Source: Clostridia bacterium (GTDB lineage: Bacteria; Bacillota_A; Clostridia; Christensenellales; Aristaeellaceae). Taken from it: DNA of 11,621 nt. The notes beneath the pieces were generated by a model that did no database searches, was not told where the DNA came from, and was given only the letters and a program-made list of their open reading frames with translations. Below, in pieces: positions 1 to 6,494 of the stretch (positions are counted from its first letter, which is position 1; every line of letters begins with the position of its first letter). The stretch spans positions 1 to 11,621 of the forward strand of contig JAFQIF010000092.1 in the NCBI GenBank assembly GCA_017397695.1, given 5' to 3'. The position numbers and the translations under genes are program-made.

Positions 1-527
1 CCAAATCCAACCTGATCGAAAAGTTGCAGGCGCTCACCACCTCCACCGTTGCCCGCGTGACGCACGAGGAGGCGATCACCATCCTGCGCAACGCCAATGC
101 TGATTTCGAGCATGAGGCCAAGTACGGCGAGGATATCTTCAAGGAGCATGAAAAGTATCTGTGCGACGTGCACTTCAAGTCCCCGGTCTTCGTCTATGAC
201 TGGCCGAAGGACATCAAGGCGTTCTATATGTATCAGAACGACGACGGCAAGACCGTCGCCGCGGTCGATCTGCTCGTGCCGGGCTCCGGCGAGCTGATGG
301 GCGGCAGCCAGCGTGAAACCCGTTATGATCTGCTGACCGCGCGCATGGATCAGCTGGGCATCTCTCAGGAGTCCCTGGACTGGTATCTGAACCTGCGCCG
401 TTTCGGCGGCTGTACGCATTCCGGCTTCGGCATGGGATTTGAGCGCCTGGTGATGTATCTCACCGATATCGAGAACATCCGCGACGTCATCCCGTATCAT
501 CGTACGCCGGGCAACTGCGATTTCTAA
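1..527 (+). CDS. asnS: Asparaginyl-tRNA synthetase, C-terminal part (5' end outside window)
   Basis: Class II aminoacyl-tRNA synthetase that charges tRNA-Asn with asparagine in the cytoplasm. The reading frame is open from base 3 to the TAA at 525-527 (174 codons visible), so the gene begins upstream. The whole family protein is usually about 460 residues, so roughly the last third is present. Visible family blocks are VYDWPKDIKAFYM, the GSGELMGGSQRE segment of the catalytic core, class II motif 3 as GFGMGFERLVMYLT, and the typical C-terminus NIRDVIPYHRTPGN. These match bacterial AsnRS rather than AspRS, which has a different C-terminal motif 3 context. The stop is followed after one base by the tcdA start, so the two are probably co-transcribed. 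A tRNA-Asn gene lies about 2.4 kb downstream. No frameshift is visible in the part shown. Confidence 0.96.
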   Translation, partial: KSNLIEKLQALTTSTVARVTHEEAITILRNANADFEHEAKYGEDIFKEHEKYLCDVHFKSPVFVYDWPKDIKAFYMYQNDDGKTVAAVDLLVPGSGELMGGSQRETRYDLLTARMDQLGISQESLDWYLNLRRFGGCTHSGFGMGFERLVMYLTDIENIRDVIPYHRTPGNCDF

Positions 528-528
528 T

Positions 529-1245
529 ATGGACGAAAGATTTATTCGGACTGCCCTCATCTTTGGTGATGAGGGCATGTCCCGTTTAAGGAAAGCCCGC
601 GTGGCGGTATTTGGCGTCGGCGGTGTCGGCGGTCATTGCGTGCAGGCTCTGGCGCGTGCAGGCGTGGGCGCGATCGACGTCTTTGATGACGATGTGGTCT
701 CCGTCACCAACATCAACCGGCAGGCAGTCGCGATGACTTCGACCATCGGCAGGCCGAAGGTAGAGGTGATTCGCGACCAGATTCTGGATATCAATCCGGA
801 TGCTGTCGTTGCCTGCTATCGAATGTTCTATACGCCGGAAAACGCCGACAGCGTCGATCTGCGTGTATACGACTATATCGTCGATGCGATCGATACGGTC
901 AAGGCGAAGGTGGAGCTTATCTGCCGGGCCAACGCGCTTGGTGTGCCCGTTATCAGCGCCATGGGCGCAGGCAATAAGCTCGATCCGACGCGATTTGAAG
1001 TGGCGGATCTGGCCAAAACCAGCGTCTGCCCGCTCTGCCGCGTGATGCGTACGCAGCTCAAGAAGCGCGGCATTGTGCGCCATAAGGTCGTGTATTCCAA
1101 AGAAGAACCCGTTCGCGTCGTTGCGGATGATTCAAATGGCCGCCATGCGCCCGGAAGCGTCAGCTTTGTGCCTCCGGTGATGGGGCTGATTCTGGCAGGC
1201 GAGGTTATCAAAGATCTTGCTGCTGCAGGAGGAGGGGAAGCGTAA
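529..1245 (+). CDS. tcdA: tRNA threonylcarbamoyladenosine dehydratase (TcdA/CsdL, ThiF/E1-like)
   Basis: E1-like enzyme that uses ATP to cyclise t6A at position 37 of ANN-decoding tRNAs to ct6A. The 238-residue length is normal for the family. It opens with an N-terminal RFIRTALIFGDEG segment, then the Rossmann nucleotide loop GVGGVGG at about residues 29-35. The acidic strand end and Arg finger follow as FDDDVVSVTNINRQ (52-65), with the adenylation-domain Asp in YIVDAID (117-122). The segment SVCPLCRVMRTQLKKRG contains Cys167 and Cys170; I recall the second Cys position more often being Ala, so the CPLC pair is a small oddity. The ATG lies one base after the asnS stop and no clear Shine-Dalgarno sequence precedes it, which suggests translational coupling to asnS. 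Its TAA overlaps the next ATG by one base. The ThiF family includes MoeB/ThiF, but the TcdA-specific N-terminus and RQ motif favour this call. Confidence 0.92.
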   Translation: MDERFIRTALIFGDEGMSRLRKARVAVFGVGGVGGHCVQALARAGVGAIDVFDDDVVSVTNINRQAVAMTSTIGRPKVEVIRDQILDINPDAVVACYRMFYTPENADSVDLRVYDYIVDAIDTVKAKVELICRANALGVPVISAMGAGNKLDPTRFEVADLAKTSVCPLCRVMRTQLKKRGIVRHKVVYSKEEPVRVVADDSNGRHAPGSVSFVPPVMGLILAGEVIKDLAAAGGGEA

Positions 1246-2078
1246 TGCAGGCACAGGCGCAGCATAGAAACGCTGTCGCAGAGGATGTGATCATTGCATT
1301 CAAGCGCCATATTCTCGGTGCTTCTGCTGGGTTCGTCTCCGATCCGGCGGCAGATGCGTTTCGGGTAAATCTGCTTGCGCAGATGCTGGATCGCTACGAT
1401 GCGCTGCGCGAAAAGGGCATGGGCGAACAGTCTGCCATGCATCGCACGATGTATGAGTATGCAGATATTCCTGCGCAGATGCGAGACATGGGTTTTGAGG
1501 AAATCGCGCGGGAAGAAGAGACGGTATATTCCCGCTGGCCGCAGCTCAGCGAGGAAGAGGCGAATTGCTATATCGGCGAGCGCGACGCGTATCTGCATAA
1601 GATCTCGATGGGCGTCATGCTGTGCTCGGCCTGCGTGGCGCCGCTGATGGTTGCTGCGGCGTTTGGCGCTGCCGGATATAGCGACGCGTTCGCTATGCTC
1701 GGTTTGGTGGGCATGTTTGCGATGATCGGCATGGGCGTCTATGCGATGGTTACAGCTGCAAAGCCCAAAAACGAAAAGAAGATCAAAAGGGGCCGGTTTG
1801 CTTTGTCCGGAAAGCTTCGAAAAAAGTTGGAGCAGATGAAGGAAGCGACGGAAGCCAAGGCGCGAAAGCGAAAAGGAATCGGCATTGCGCTGATCGTCAC
1901 GAGTCTGATTCCGATGTTTATCGGCGCCGCGCTTTCTGAAATCTGGTATTCCGATGCCTTCCCGGTGCTTGGACTTGCCGGTATGTTCCTGATGATCGGT
2001 GCAGGCGTGTATGAACTGGTGATGGCCGATGGCGAGAAGAAAACCATAAAGCATTTGCTCAAAAAGGAAGAAAAATAA
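1245..2078 (+). CDS. Four-helix membrane protein with internally duplicated helix pair, function unknown
   Basis: I do not recognise this 277-residue protein. The N-terminal ~115 residues are soluble, helical and acidic. They include a stretch around residues 40-90 (LLAQMLDRYDALREKGMGEQ onward) that resembles the small helical prefix domains before membrane segments in clostridial permease-prefix or HAAS-type proteins; that resemblance is tentative. Four hydrophobic segments follow at about 122-143, 147-171, 211-231 and 239-262. The second helix of each pair repeats: YSDAFAMLGLVGMFAMIGMG (145-164) and YSDAFPVLGLAGMFLMIGAG (235-254), followed by VYAMV and VYELV. A basic linker (about 172-211, rich in Lys/Arg) joins the pairs and the tail is also basic (KKTIKHLLKKEEK). 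The ATG overlaps the tcdA stop as TAATG, with AGGAGGAGG just upstream, so it belongs to the asnS-tcdA transcript. A link to tRNA modification is not implied by sequence. Confidence 0.8.
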   Translation: MQAQAQHRNAVAEDVIIAFKRHILGASAGFVSDPAADAFRVNLLAQMLDRYDALREKGMGEQSAMHRTMYEYADIPAQMRDMGFEEIAREEETVYSRWPQLSEEEANCYIGERDAYLHKISMGVMLCSACVAPLMVAAAFGAAGYSDAFAMLGLVGMFAMIGMGVYAMVTAAKPKNEKKIKRGRFALSGKLRKKLEQMKEATEAKARKRKGIGIALIVTSLIPMFIGAALSEIWYSDAFPVLGLAGMFLMIGAGVYELVMADGEKKTIKHLLKKEEK

Positions 2079-2080
2079 AC

Positions 2081-2115
2081 AACGCGGCAGGGATTGAAAT
2101 CGCCTGTCGCGTTTT
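2081..2115. terminator. Bidirectional intrinsic terminator between convergent genes
   Basis: AACGCGGCAGG (2081-2091) pairs with CCTGTCGCGTT (2103-2113) as an 11-bp stem with one G-U pair. TTTT completes the plus-strand signal. On the minus strand the same stem is followed by GTTTATTTTT. It sits between the asnS-tcdA-membrane protein unit and the convergent rhomboid-like gene and can serve both. Confidence 0.8.
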
Positions 2116-2128
2116 GTCGTATGCGGGC

Positions 2129-2794
2129 TTAGCGCCGCATGGTCTTTCGGAAATTATAGCGCGTCTTCCAGTACTGGCTTTCGCGGCGGATGGTGTGCAG
2201 CAGATCGCCGCCCAGGAACAATATCACATTGAGCAGGCACAGCACGATTGTCACGCGCGTGGAAGCGCTGCCGGTGATGAACTGCTGCAGGTAGATCAGT
2301 ACATCCACCAGCGCCAGATACTTCATCTTGATGGGCAGGATGCCGAAGAGATAAACCTGTTCGTTGGGGAATATCGCAGCGAAGGCGAAGAAAAGCGAGA
2401 GGTTGAGGTAGGTGTTGCCTGCATAGCCGGTGAGCAGGCAGGCAAGCCATGCGCAGATCATGCCTATACCGTAAAAAAGATTGAACTTCACCTTGCACCA
2501 GCGCCGCTCCAGGGAAGAGCCAATCATATAGTAGAAATACAGCGCAAAGAGCACAAAGATGGGCGAACTCGTCGGTGGAACGAATACGAATGTGATTAAC
2601 CGCCAGATCTGACCATGCAGCAGTGCACTGCGCGAGAGCGTGATCATGGAATAGACCATGCGTCCCAGGCTCGGCCAGACGTACATGAGGATATATACGA
2701 TGCCCTGGCCGATGGTGATATACTTCATCAGATCGGAAACGGTATAGCGGCGGAGCTTGCGCTCCAGGTTATAGTTGATGGGATTGTTGTTCAA
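2129..2794 (-). CDS. Rhomboid-fold membrane protein lacking the catalytic dyad (pseudoprotease)
   Basis: A 221-residue polytopic membrane protein with a rhomboid-like layout. The start is TTG at 2794-2792, chosen because AAAGGAGGG lies 8 bases upstream and the longer frame reads through the promoter region. Rhomboid landmarks are visible: GQIWRLITFVFVP (61-73, the loop-1 WR motif), a helix-2 pattern YYMIGSSLERRW (88-99) with the conserved G..LE..., and FPNEQVYLFGILPIKMKYLAL (142-162), matching the rhomboid FPN...IIPI.AKW block. Where active rhomboids have GxSG at the start of helix 4, this protein has NTYLNLSL (127-134), and the helix-6 HLGG motif reads FLGGD (193-197). Both the catalytic Ser and His are therefore missing. 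It probably binds or chaperones membrane clients rather than cutting them; that role is inferred from known pseudorhomboids. It is monocistronic, divergent from tRNA-Asn and convergent with the upstream operon. Confidence 0.82.
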   Translation of the reverse strand: MNNNPINYNLERKLRRYTVSDLMKYITIGQGIVYILMYVWPSLGRMVYSMITLSRSALLHGQIWRLITFVFVPPTSSPIFVLFALYFYYMIGSSLERRWCKVKFNLFYGIGMICAWLACLLTGYAGNTYLNLSLFFAFAAIFPNEQVYLFGILPIKMKYLALVDVLIYLQQFITGSASTRVTIVLCLLNVILFLGGDLLHTIRRESQYWKTRYNFRKTMRR

Positions 2795-2801
2795 GGTCAA
2801 A

Positions 2802-2825
2802 CCCTCCTTTGCATACAGTATACCA
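2802..2825 (-). promoter_or_regulatory. Extended -10 promoter and ribosome site of rhomboid-like gene
   Basis: On the minus strand TGGTATACT (2825-2817) is an extended -10 element. No good -35 is seen 16-18 bases upstream. AAAGGAGGG follows at 2809-2801, 8 bases from the TTG start. If used, the leader would be only about 16 bases long, essentially just the ribosome site. Confidence 0.5.
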
Positions 2826-2913
2826 TATTTTCCCGCGCGGTAAAACGAATTGACGGCTGGTTTTGTGCTGACCGAAAGAATTTTTCTTTTTTCAAAAAAG
2901 TTTGTTTTCGGGG

Positions 2914-2942
2914 TTGACAGAAGGATTAAAACGCAGTATAAT
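2914..2942 (+). promoter_or_regulatory. Consensus sigma-A promoter of tRNA-Asn
   Basis: TTGACA (2914-2919), a 17-base spacer, then TATAAT (2937-2942): all 12 consensus bases with optimal spacing. Transcription should start near 2949, about 27 bases before the mature tRNA 5' end. The A/T-rich stretch 2879-2905 just upstream could act as an UP element. This is the strength expected for a stable RNA gene. Confidence 0.9.
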
Positions 2943-2975
2943 AATCCCGTTCTCAAACGAGAGCAAACGAAATAT

Positions 2976-3050
<75 letters not shown>

Positions 3051-3084
3051 ACGCTGATTTCGAAAGAAGTCAGCGTTTTCTTTT
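3051..3084 (+). terminator. Intrinsic terminator of tRNA-Asn
   Basis: ACGCTGATTTC (3051-3061) pairs with GAAGTCAGCGT (3066-3076) around a GAAA tetraloop (11 bp, one G-U). TTTCTTTT follows at 3077-3084. It starts immediately after the tRNA CCA, so the primary transcript has almost no other 3' trailer. Confidence 0.9.
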
Positions 3085-3256
3085 ATGCAATAGGCGATTG
3101 AGCGGGAATGCGTGCGGTGGATACCGATCAGCTGAATCATGTTGGCAGTTTGGAAGCAGATGCAGCCGCCCGTCTTTATTTGCTTTCCAAAGTCCTGCAT
3201 TCCAAGGGTGGCATCCGATTATGCAAGGTGAAATACCGGCATAACGATTTCGATAT
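3085..3256. other. Intergenic stretch without a supported gene
   Basis: Between the tRNA terminator and the esterase promoter I see no reading frame with a ribosome site or family signature on either strand. The only notable item is ATTGAGCGG at 3097-3105, which recurs behind the terminator at 5147-5172. Confidence 0.5.
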
Positions 3257-3284
3257 TTGTCTATCCATATGGATGTGCTATAAT
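3257..3284 (+). promoter_or_regulatory. Promoter of the hydrolase pair with palindrome in the spacer
   Basis: TTGTCT (3257-3262), a 16-base spacer, and TATAAT (3279-3284) with an extended TGC just before it. The spacer contains the perfect 12-bp palindrome ATCCATATGGAT (3263-3274). A protein bound there would block RNA polymerase, so this is a candidate operator. Transcription should start near 3291, leaving a leader of about 60 bases. Confidence 0.7.
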
Positions 3285-3352
3285 GAAACTGATACTGATC
3301 TTCCGAATTCATCAAGCAGTATATGATCCTGATTCAGCCAAGGAGGTATCTC

Positions 3353-4285
3353 ATGGCAAGAACAAAGTATCCGATCAGTAAGGAATTCTTTCCGTTCAAT
3401 CTGTTTTCACCGCCCATGAGCCGCAGCTTTGTGCTGCTGGCTCAGCGATTCATGAAGACGCCTAAGCTGCTCTTTCAGGATCCGCAGCTGGATGTGCAGT
3501 CCCGGATGATCCCCGGCTATCAGGGAACAGAGATCGAGGTGTTCATCATTTCGCCGAAGAATCTGACATTGCCTGCGCCATGTCTGGTCAATTACCACGG
3601 CGGCGGATTTGTATTCGAGGGATACACAAGCCATTACCAGGCAGCGATGGCTTACGCAAAGAAGGGCCGATGCAAGGTTGTCTACGTGCGCTACCGGCTG
3701 GCGCCAAAGTATCCTTTTCCGGTTCCGCAGGAGGATTGCTATGCTGCGCTGTGCTGGGTGTATGAGCATGCAGAAGAGTTGGGCATTGATCGGGAGCACA
3801 TTGGCGTCAGCGGTGACAGTGCAGGTGGAACGCTGGCTGTCACATCCTGCATGATGGCGAGAGATCGCGGTGCGGCCGTACGTCCTGCATTTCAGCTGCT
3901 GGTATATCCGTGGCTGGATGGGCGAAACACCAGCGATTCTTATCGCCGCTATACCGATACGCCTATGTGGAATTCTTCGCTGTCAAAGAAAGTCGCTCCG
4001 ATCATCAATCCAAATCCTGCTGCCATTTTGCTGGCCTATCGTTCTCCGGTGGAGGCGGATAGTCATGCAGGTCTGCCTCCGGCTTATATTGAAGTGGCGG
4101 AGTTTGACTGCCTGCATGATGATGGCGTGCTCTATGCCGGTCTCCTGCGGGAAGCGGGTGTCGGGGTCGAGTTCCATGAATCCAAAGGCACTATGCACGG
4201 CTTTGATACCGTGTTCGGCGCGCCCACATCTCAGATGATGATTGCCAAACGCGTCAGCTATATCAGCAGAGCGTTTGGAAACTGA
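3353..4285 (+). CDS. Alpha/beta hydrolase fold-3 esterase/lipase (HSL family)
   Basis: A 310-residue predicted cytoplasmic carboxylesterase of the hormone-sensitive-lipase group; no signal peptide is seen. The start is ATG 3353, preceded by AAGGAGG with 6 bases of spacing; an upstream in-frame codon at 3323 lacks a ribosome site. The family signatures are all present: the oxyanion motif HGGGF (82-86), the YRLAPKYPFPVPQEDCYAAL block (114-133), the nucleophile elbow GDSAGG with Ser156, Asp252 in EFDCLHDDG, and His282 in GTMHGFD. The catalytic triad is therefore intact. The N-terminus (first ~50 residues, LFSPPMSRSFVLLA...) would be the cap region that shapes substrate choice. The substrate cannot be read from sequence; short acyl esters are typical for the family. 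It is first in a two-gene unit; the next start is 21 bases after its stop. Confidence 0.92.
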   Translation: MARTKYPISKEFFPFNLFSPPMSRSFVLLAQRFMKTPKLLFQDPQLDVQSRMIPGYQGTEIEVFIISPKNLTLPAPCLVNYHGGGFVFEGYTSHYQAAMAYAKKGRCKVVYVRYRLAPKYPFPVPQEDCYAALCWVYEHAEELGIDREHIGVSGDSAGGTLAVTSCMMARDRGAAVRPAFQLLVYPWLDGRNTSDSYRRYTDTPMWNSSLSKKVAPIINPNPAAILLAYRSPVEADSHAGLPPAYIEVAEFDCLHDDGVLYAGLLREAGVGVEFHESKGTMHGFDTVFGAPTSQMMIAKRVSYISRAFGN

Positions 4286-4306
4286 ACCATTGAAGGAGCG
4301 CTGCTT

Positions 4307-5113
4307 ATGCTCACAGATGCAAAAAACGGCGTCGTCCGGCTTCAGAACGACACCATGTACTATGTCCGCTTCGGGCGAGGCAGTAAGAACCTCGTGATGC
4401 TGCCGGGCCTGGGGGATGGACTGACCACGGTGAAGGGGACGGCGCTGCCGATGGCTTTCCTGTATCGTGCTTTTGCAAAGGATTATACCGTATATATGTT
4501 CAGCCGCCGGAATCATTTGTCCGAAGGAATGAGCACGCGCGACATGGCACGCGACCTGAAGGCGGCTATGGATGTGATGAGCATCCGGAAGGCGGATCTG
4601 GTGGGTGTGTCCATGGGCGGCATGATCGCGCAGCATTTTGCGGCAGATTATCCGGAGAGGATCGAAAAGCTGGTGTTGGTGGTGACCTGCGCGCAGCCCA
4701 ATCCGATTCTCATAGAATCCGTCCATGAGTGGATGGAGCTTGCCCGGCGCGGCGACCATGTTTCCTTCATGGACAGCAACCTGCGCCGTATGTATTCAGA
4801 TACTTACTACAGAAAAAACAAATGGATGATTCCTGCGATGGGCATGCTCACGAAGCCCAGATCCTACGAACGCTTCTTTATACAGGCCAATGCCTGCCTG
4901 ACGCATGATGCGTTCAGCCGCCTCGGGCTTATTTCGGCACCCTCGCTGGTGATTGGCGGCGAGCAGGATCATGCGCTGGGCGCGGAGCCTTCGCGTGAAC
5001 TTGCCGCAGCCATCCCCGGCGCTGCGCTCAAGATGTACCCCGAATGGGGTCACGGTCTGTATGAGGAAGCAAAGGATTTCAGTCGTGTTGTGCTGGATTT
5101 TCTAAGGGAATGA
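4307..5113 (+). CDS. Alpha/beta fold hydrolase (AB_hydrolase_1 type)
   Basis: A 268-residue soluble hydrolase, a different branch of the fold from its upstream neighbour. The start ATG follows GAAGGAG at 4290-4296. Visible motifs are the oxyanion loop LPGLGDG (32-38), the nucleophile elbow GVSMGGM (100-106) with Ser102, the acid in GGEQDHALG (217-225, Asp221 most likely), and the terminal His249 in EWGHGLYEEAKDF. The triad is complete. A variable cap of about 60 residues lies between strands 6 and 7 (about 135-200). No specific reaction can be assigned; the fold covers esterases, thioesterases, lactonases and peptidases. Gene order and 21-base spacing imply co-expression with the HSL-type esterase, so the two may act on related esters. 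The unit ends at the terminator 34 bases downstream. Confidence 0.88.
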   Translation: MLTDAKNGVVRLQNDTMYYVRFGRGSKNLVMLPGLGDGLTTVKGTALPMAFLYRAFAKDYTVYMFSRRNHLSEGMSTRDMARDLKAAMDVMSIRKADLVGVSMGGMIAQHFAADYPERIEKLVLVVTCAQPNPILIESVHEWMELARRGDHVSFMDSNLRRMYSDTYYRKNKWMIPAMGMLTKPRSYERFFIQANACLTHDAFSRLGLISAPSLVIGGEQDHALGAEPSRELAAAIPGAALKMYPEWGHGLYEEAKDFSRVVLDFLRE

Positions 5114-5146
5114 GTGTGCGGTTCATCAATTGAATCTTAAAGGATA

Positions 5147-5172
5147 CCGGCTTCGAAAGAGGTCGGCTTTTT
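5147..5172 (+). terminator. Intrinsic terminator of the hydrolase pair
   Basis: CCGGCTTC (5147-5154) pairs with GAGGTCGG (5159-5166) around a GAAA tetraloop, with two wobble pairs, followed by CTTTTTG. The same loop core and the downstream ATTGAGCGG (5185-5193) resemble the tRNA-Asn terminator region. Confidence 0.82.
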
Positions 5173-5324
5173 GCTTTACAGGAAATTGAGCGGAAAAGCC
5201 TCTCTGCTGCTGAGAAACAGCGAAAGACAGAGAACCGGCATAGAAGGGTAAGCAGTTGCTTTTTGTGCTTTGGATGGATTGACATGGATCGCTGAGTCCG
5301 CTAACCTGTATGCAGAAGAATTTT

Positions 5325-5350
5325 GCTATACTCGTTACCTCGACGGGTAA
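5325..5350 (+). promoter_or_regulatory. Extended -10 promoter and inverted repeat before the sigma-factor gene
   Basis: TGCTATACT (5324-5332) is an extended -10. No good housekeeping -35 is visible, but CTAACCTG (5301-5308) contains the AAC core often seen in ECF sigma -35 elements, at a spacing of about 19 bases, so autoregulation is possible but unproven. Just downstream TTACC-N6-GGTAA (5335-5350) is an inverted repeat that would overlap the transcription start and could be an operator. Confidence 0.45.
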
Positions 5351-5393
5351 TATGCGTCTATACCAGTAGAAAAAGGCAGGAGGGGAAGCAGCA

Positions 5394-6494
5394 TTGAGCC
5401 AGGAAGAATTCAGTATGAACATTGAAAGCAACAGAAAAAAGCTTATGCGTATCGCCCGGTCCATGCTGCGAAGCTGCGATTGCGAGGATGCGGTACAAAG
5501 TGCGATTCTCTCAGCGTGGGAACACCTGCCTCAGCTCAGGGATGAGAAGGCCTTTGACAGCTGGCTTATGCAGATCATGATCAACCGGTGCAGGCAGATT
5601 CAGCGCGGATATAAAAAAGAAAAAGAAACCTATGCCGCCGTATGTGATCAGCTGCAGGAAACTGGAAACGGCGAACCGGCGCTGCAGGAAGCGCTGGAGG
5701 CGATGGAGGATGAGGATAAGAGGCTCATCCTCCTGCATCACGAGCAGGGATACTCGATCAAGGAGCTTTCTGCCGCGACGGGGCAGTCTGAAGCAGCCGT
5801 GAAGATGCGCCTGTATCGTGCTAGAAATCATCTGCGCATCATCCTGATCACACTGCTGATGCTCATCCTGCTGGCCGCGGCCGCAGTGGGAACGGGTATG
5901 CTCGACGTAAACTGGTTTTTGCAGAATCGACGCGCGGAGCCTGGCGTGATCGACCATCCGATTGCACCTCAATCGCTGACCGTTTCGTATCGCAGAGACA
6001 TGCTTGACGTGTCTGTCAGCGATGCCGTCTGGAATTCGGATGCATTGTCGCTGTCCTTTGTCTATTCCATCGCGGGAATGGATGAACATGCGCTTATCGT
6101 GCATGACGGCAATATCGGCGTGGATGGCGTACGCCATGATCACATCTGGACGGACAACGGCATTGTGCCGGTGCTGGAATGGGCGGATGGAAAACAGGTT
6201 CAGACTTTCACGGTCGATGGCTGGCAGCTGGACGGCGTATATCTGACGAGCAGGACGGACTGTCTGCCCGATGGCCTGGGCGAAACATTTATGACGGAAC
6301 TATGTCTGGATTGGATCAGGCCGGAACGCTATGAAAAACTGCTGGATGAAAACGGCATGCTGGTGTTTGAGGCGGATCTGACGCTGGAGGCTTATGAAAG
6401 CGGAGAAACCCTGGAAGCGCAGAAAGTCATCGTCAAAGTTGGCGCACCGATGCCGCAGGAGTGGAGGAATATGTATGAAACATATGTTCGCTGA
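5394..6494 (+). CDS. ECF sigma factor fused to a membrane helix and extracytoplasmic domain
   Basis: A 366-residue protein, about twice the length of an ordinary ECF sigma factor. Sigma region 2 lies at about 9-75, including CEDAVQSAILSAWEHL and FDSWLMQIMINRCRQIQR (regions 2.2-2.4). Region 4 lies at about 95-147 with the helix-turn-helix YSIKELSAATGQSEAAVKMR then LYRARNHLR. A single hydrophobic helix follows directly at about 149-169 (IILITLLMLILLAAAAVG). About 195 residues after it should lie outside the membrane; their opening (LDVNWFLQN; DMLDVSVSDAVWNSDALSLS) resembles clostridial DUF4179-type anti-sigma ectodomains. That similarity is a judgement by eye. The start is TTG with AGGAGG 10 bases upstream; the MSQEEF opening fits clostridial ECF relatives. 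ATG 5415 is the alternative. The reading is a sigma factor tethered to the membrane by its own sensor. It overlaps the next gene by 20 bases. Confidence 0.85.
   Translation: MSQEEFSMNIESNRKKLMRIARSMLRSCDCEDAVQSAILSAWEHLPQLRDEKAFDSWLMQIMINRCRQIQRGYKKEKETYAAVCDQLQETGNGEPALQEALEAMEDEDKRLILLHHEQGYSIKELSAATGQSEAAVKMRLYRARNHLRIILITLLMLILLAAAAVGTGMLDVNWFLQNRRAEPGVIDHPIAPQSLTVSYRRDMLDVSVSDAVWNSDALSLSFVYSIAGMDEHALIVHDGNIGVDGVRHDHIWTDNGIVPVLEWADGKQVQTFTVDGWQLDGVYLTSRTDCLPDGLGETFMTELCLDWIRPERYEKLLDENGMLVFEADLTLEAYESGETLEAQKVIVKVGAPMPQEWRNMYETYVR

Noticed and set aside
873..2054. Long minus-strand open frame (393 codons) opposite tcdA and the membrane protein
   Set aside because: It has no ribosome site or family motif, is rich in His/Arg/Ser as expected for an antisense shadow, and overlaps two well-supported genes.
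2114..2599. Plus-strand frame opposite the rhomboid-like gene
   Set aside because: It is a shadow of the minus-strand gene, which has clear membrane helices, rhomboid motifs and a good ribosome site.
3108..3326. Short plus-strand frame between tRNA-Asn and the esterase
   Set aside because: It spans the esterase promoter and its palindrome, lacks a ribosome site and shows no family pattern.
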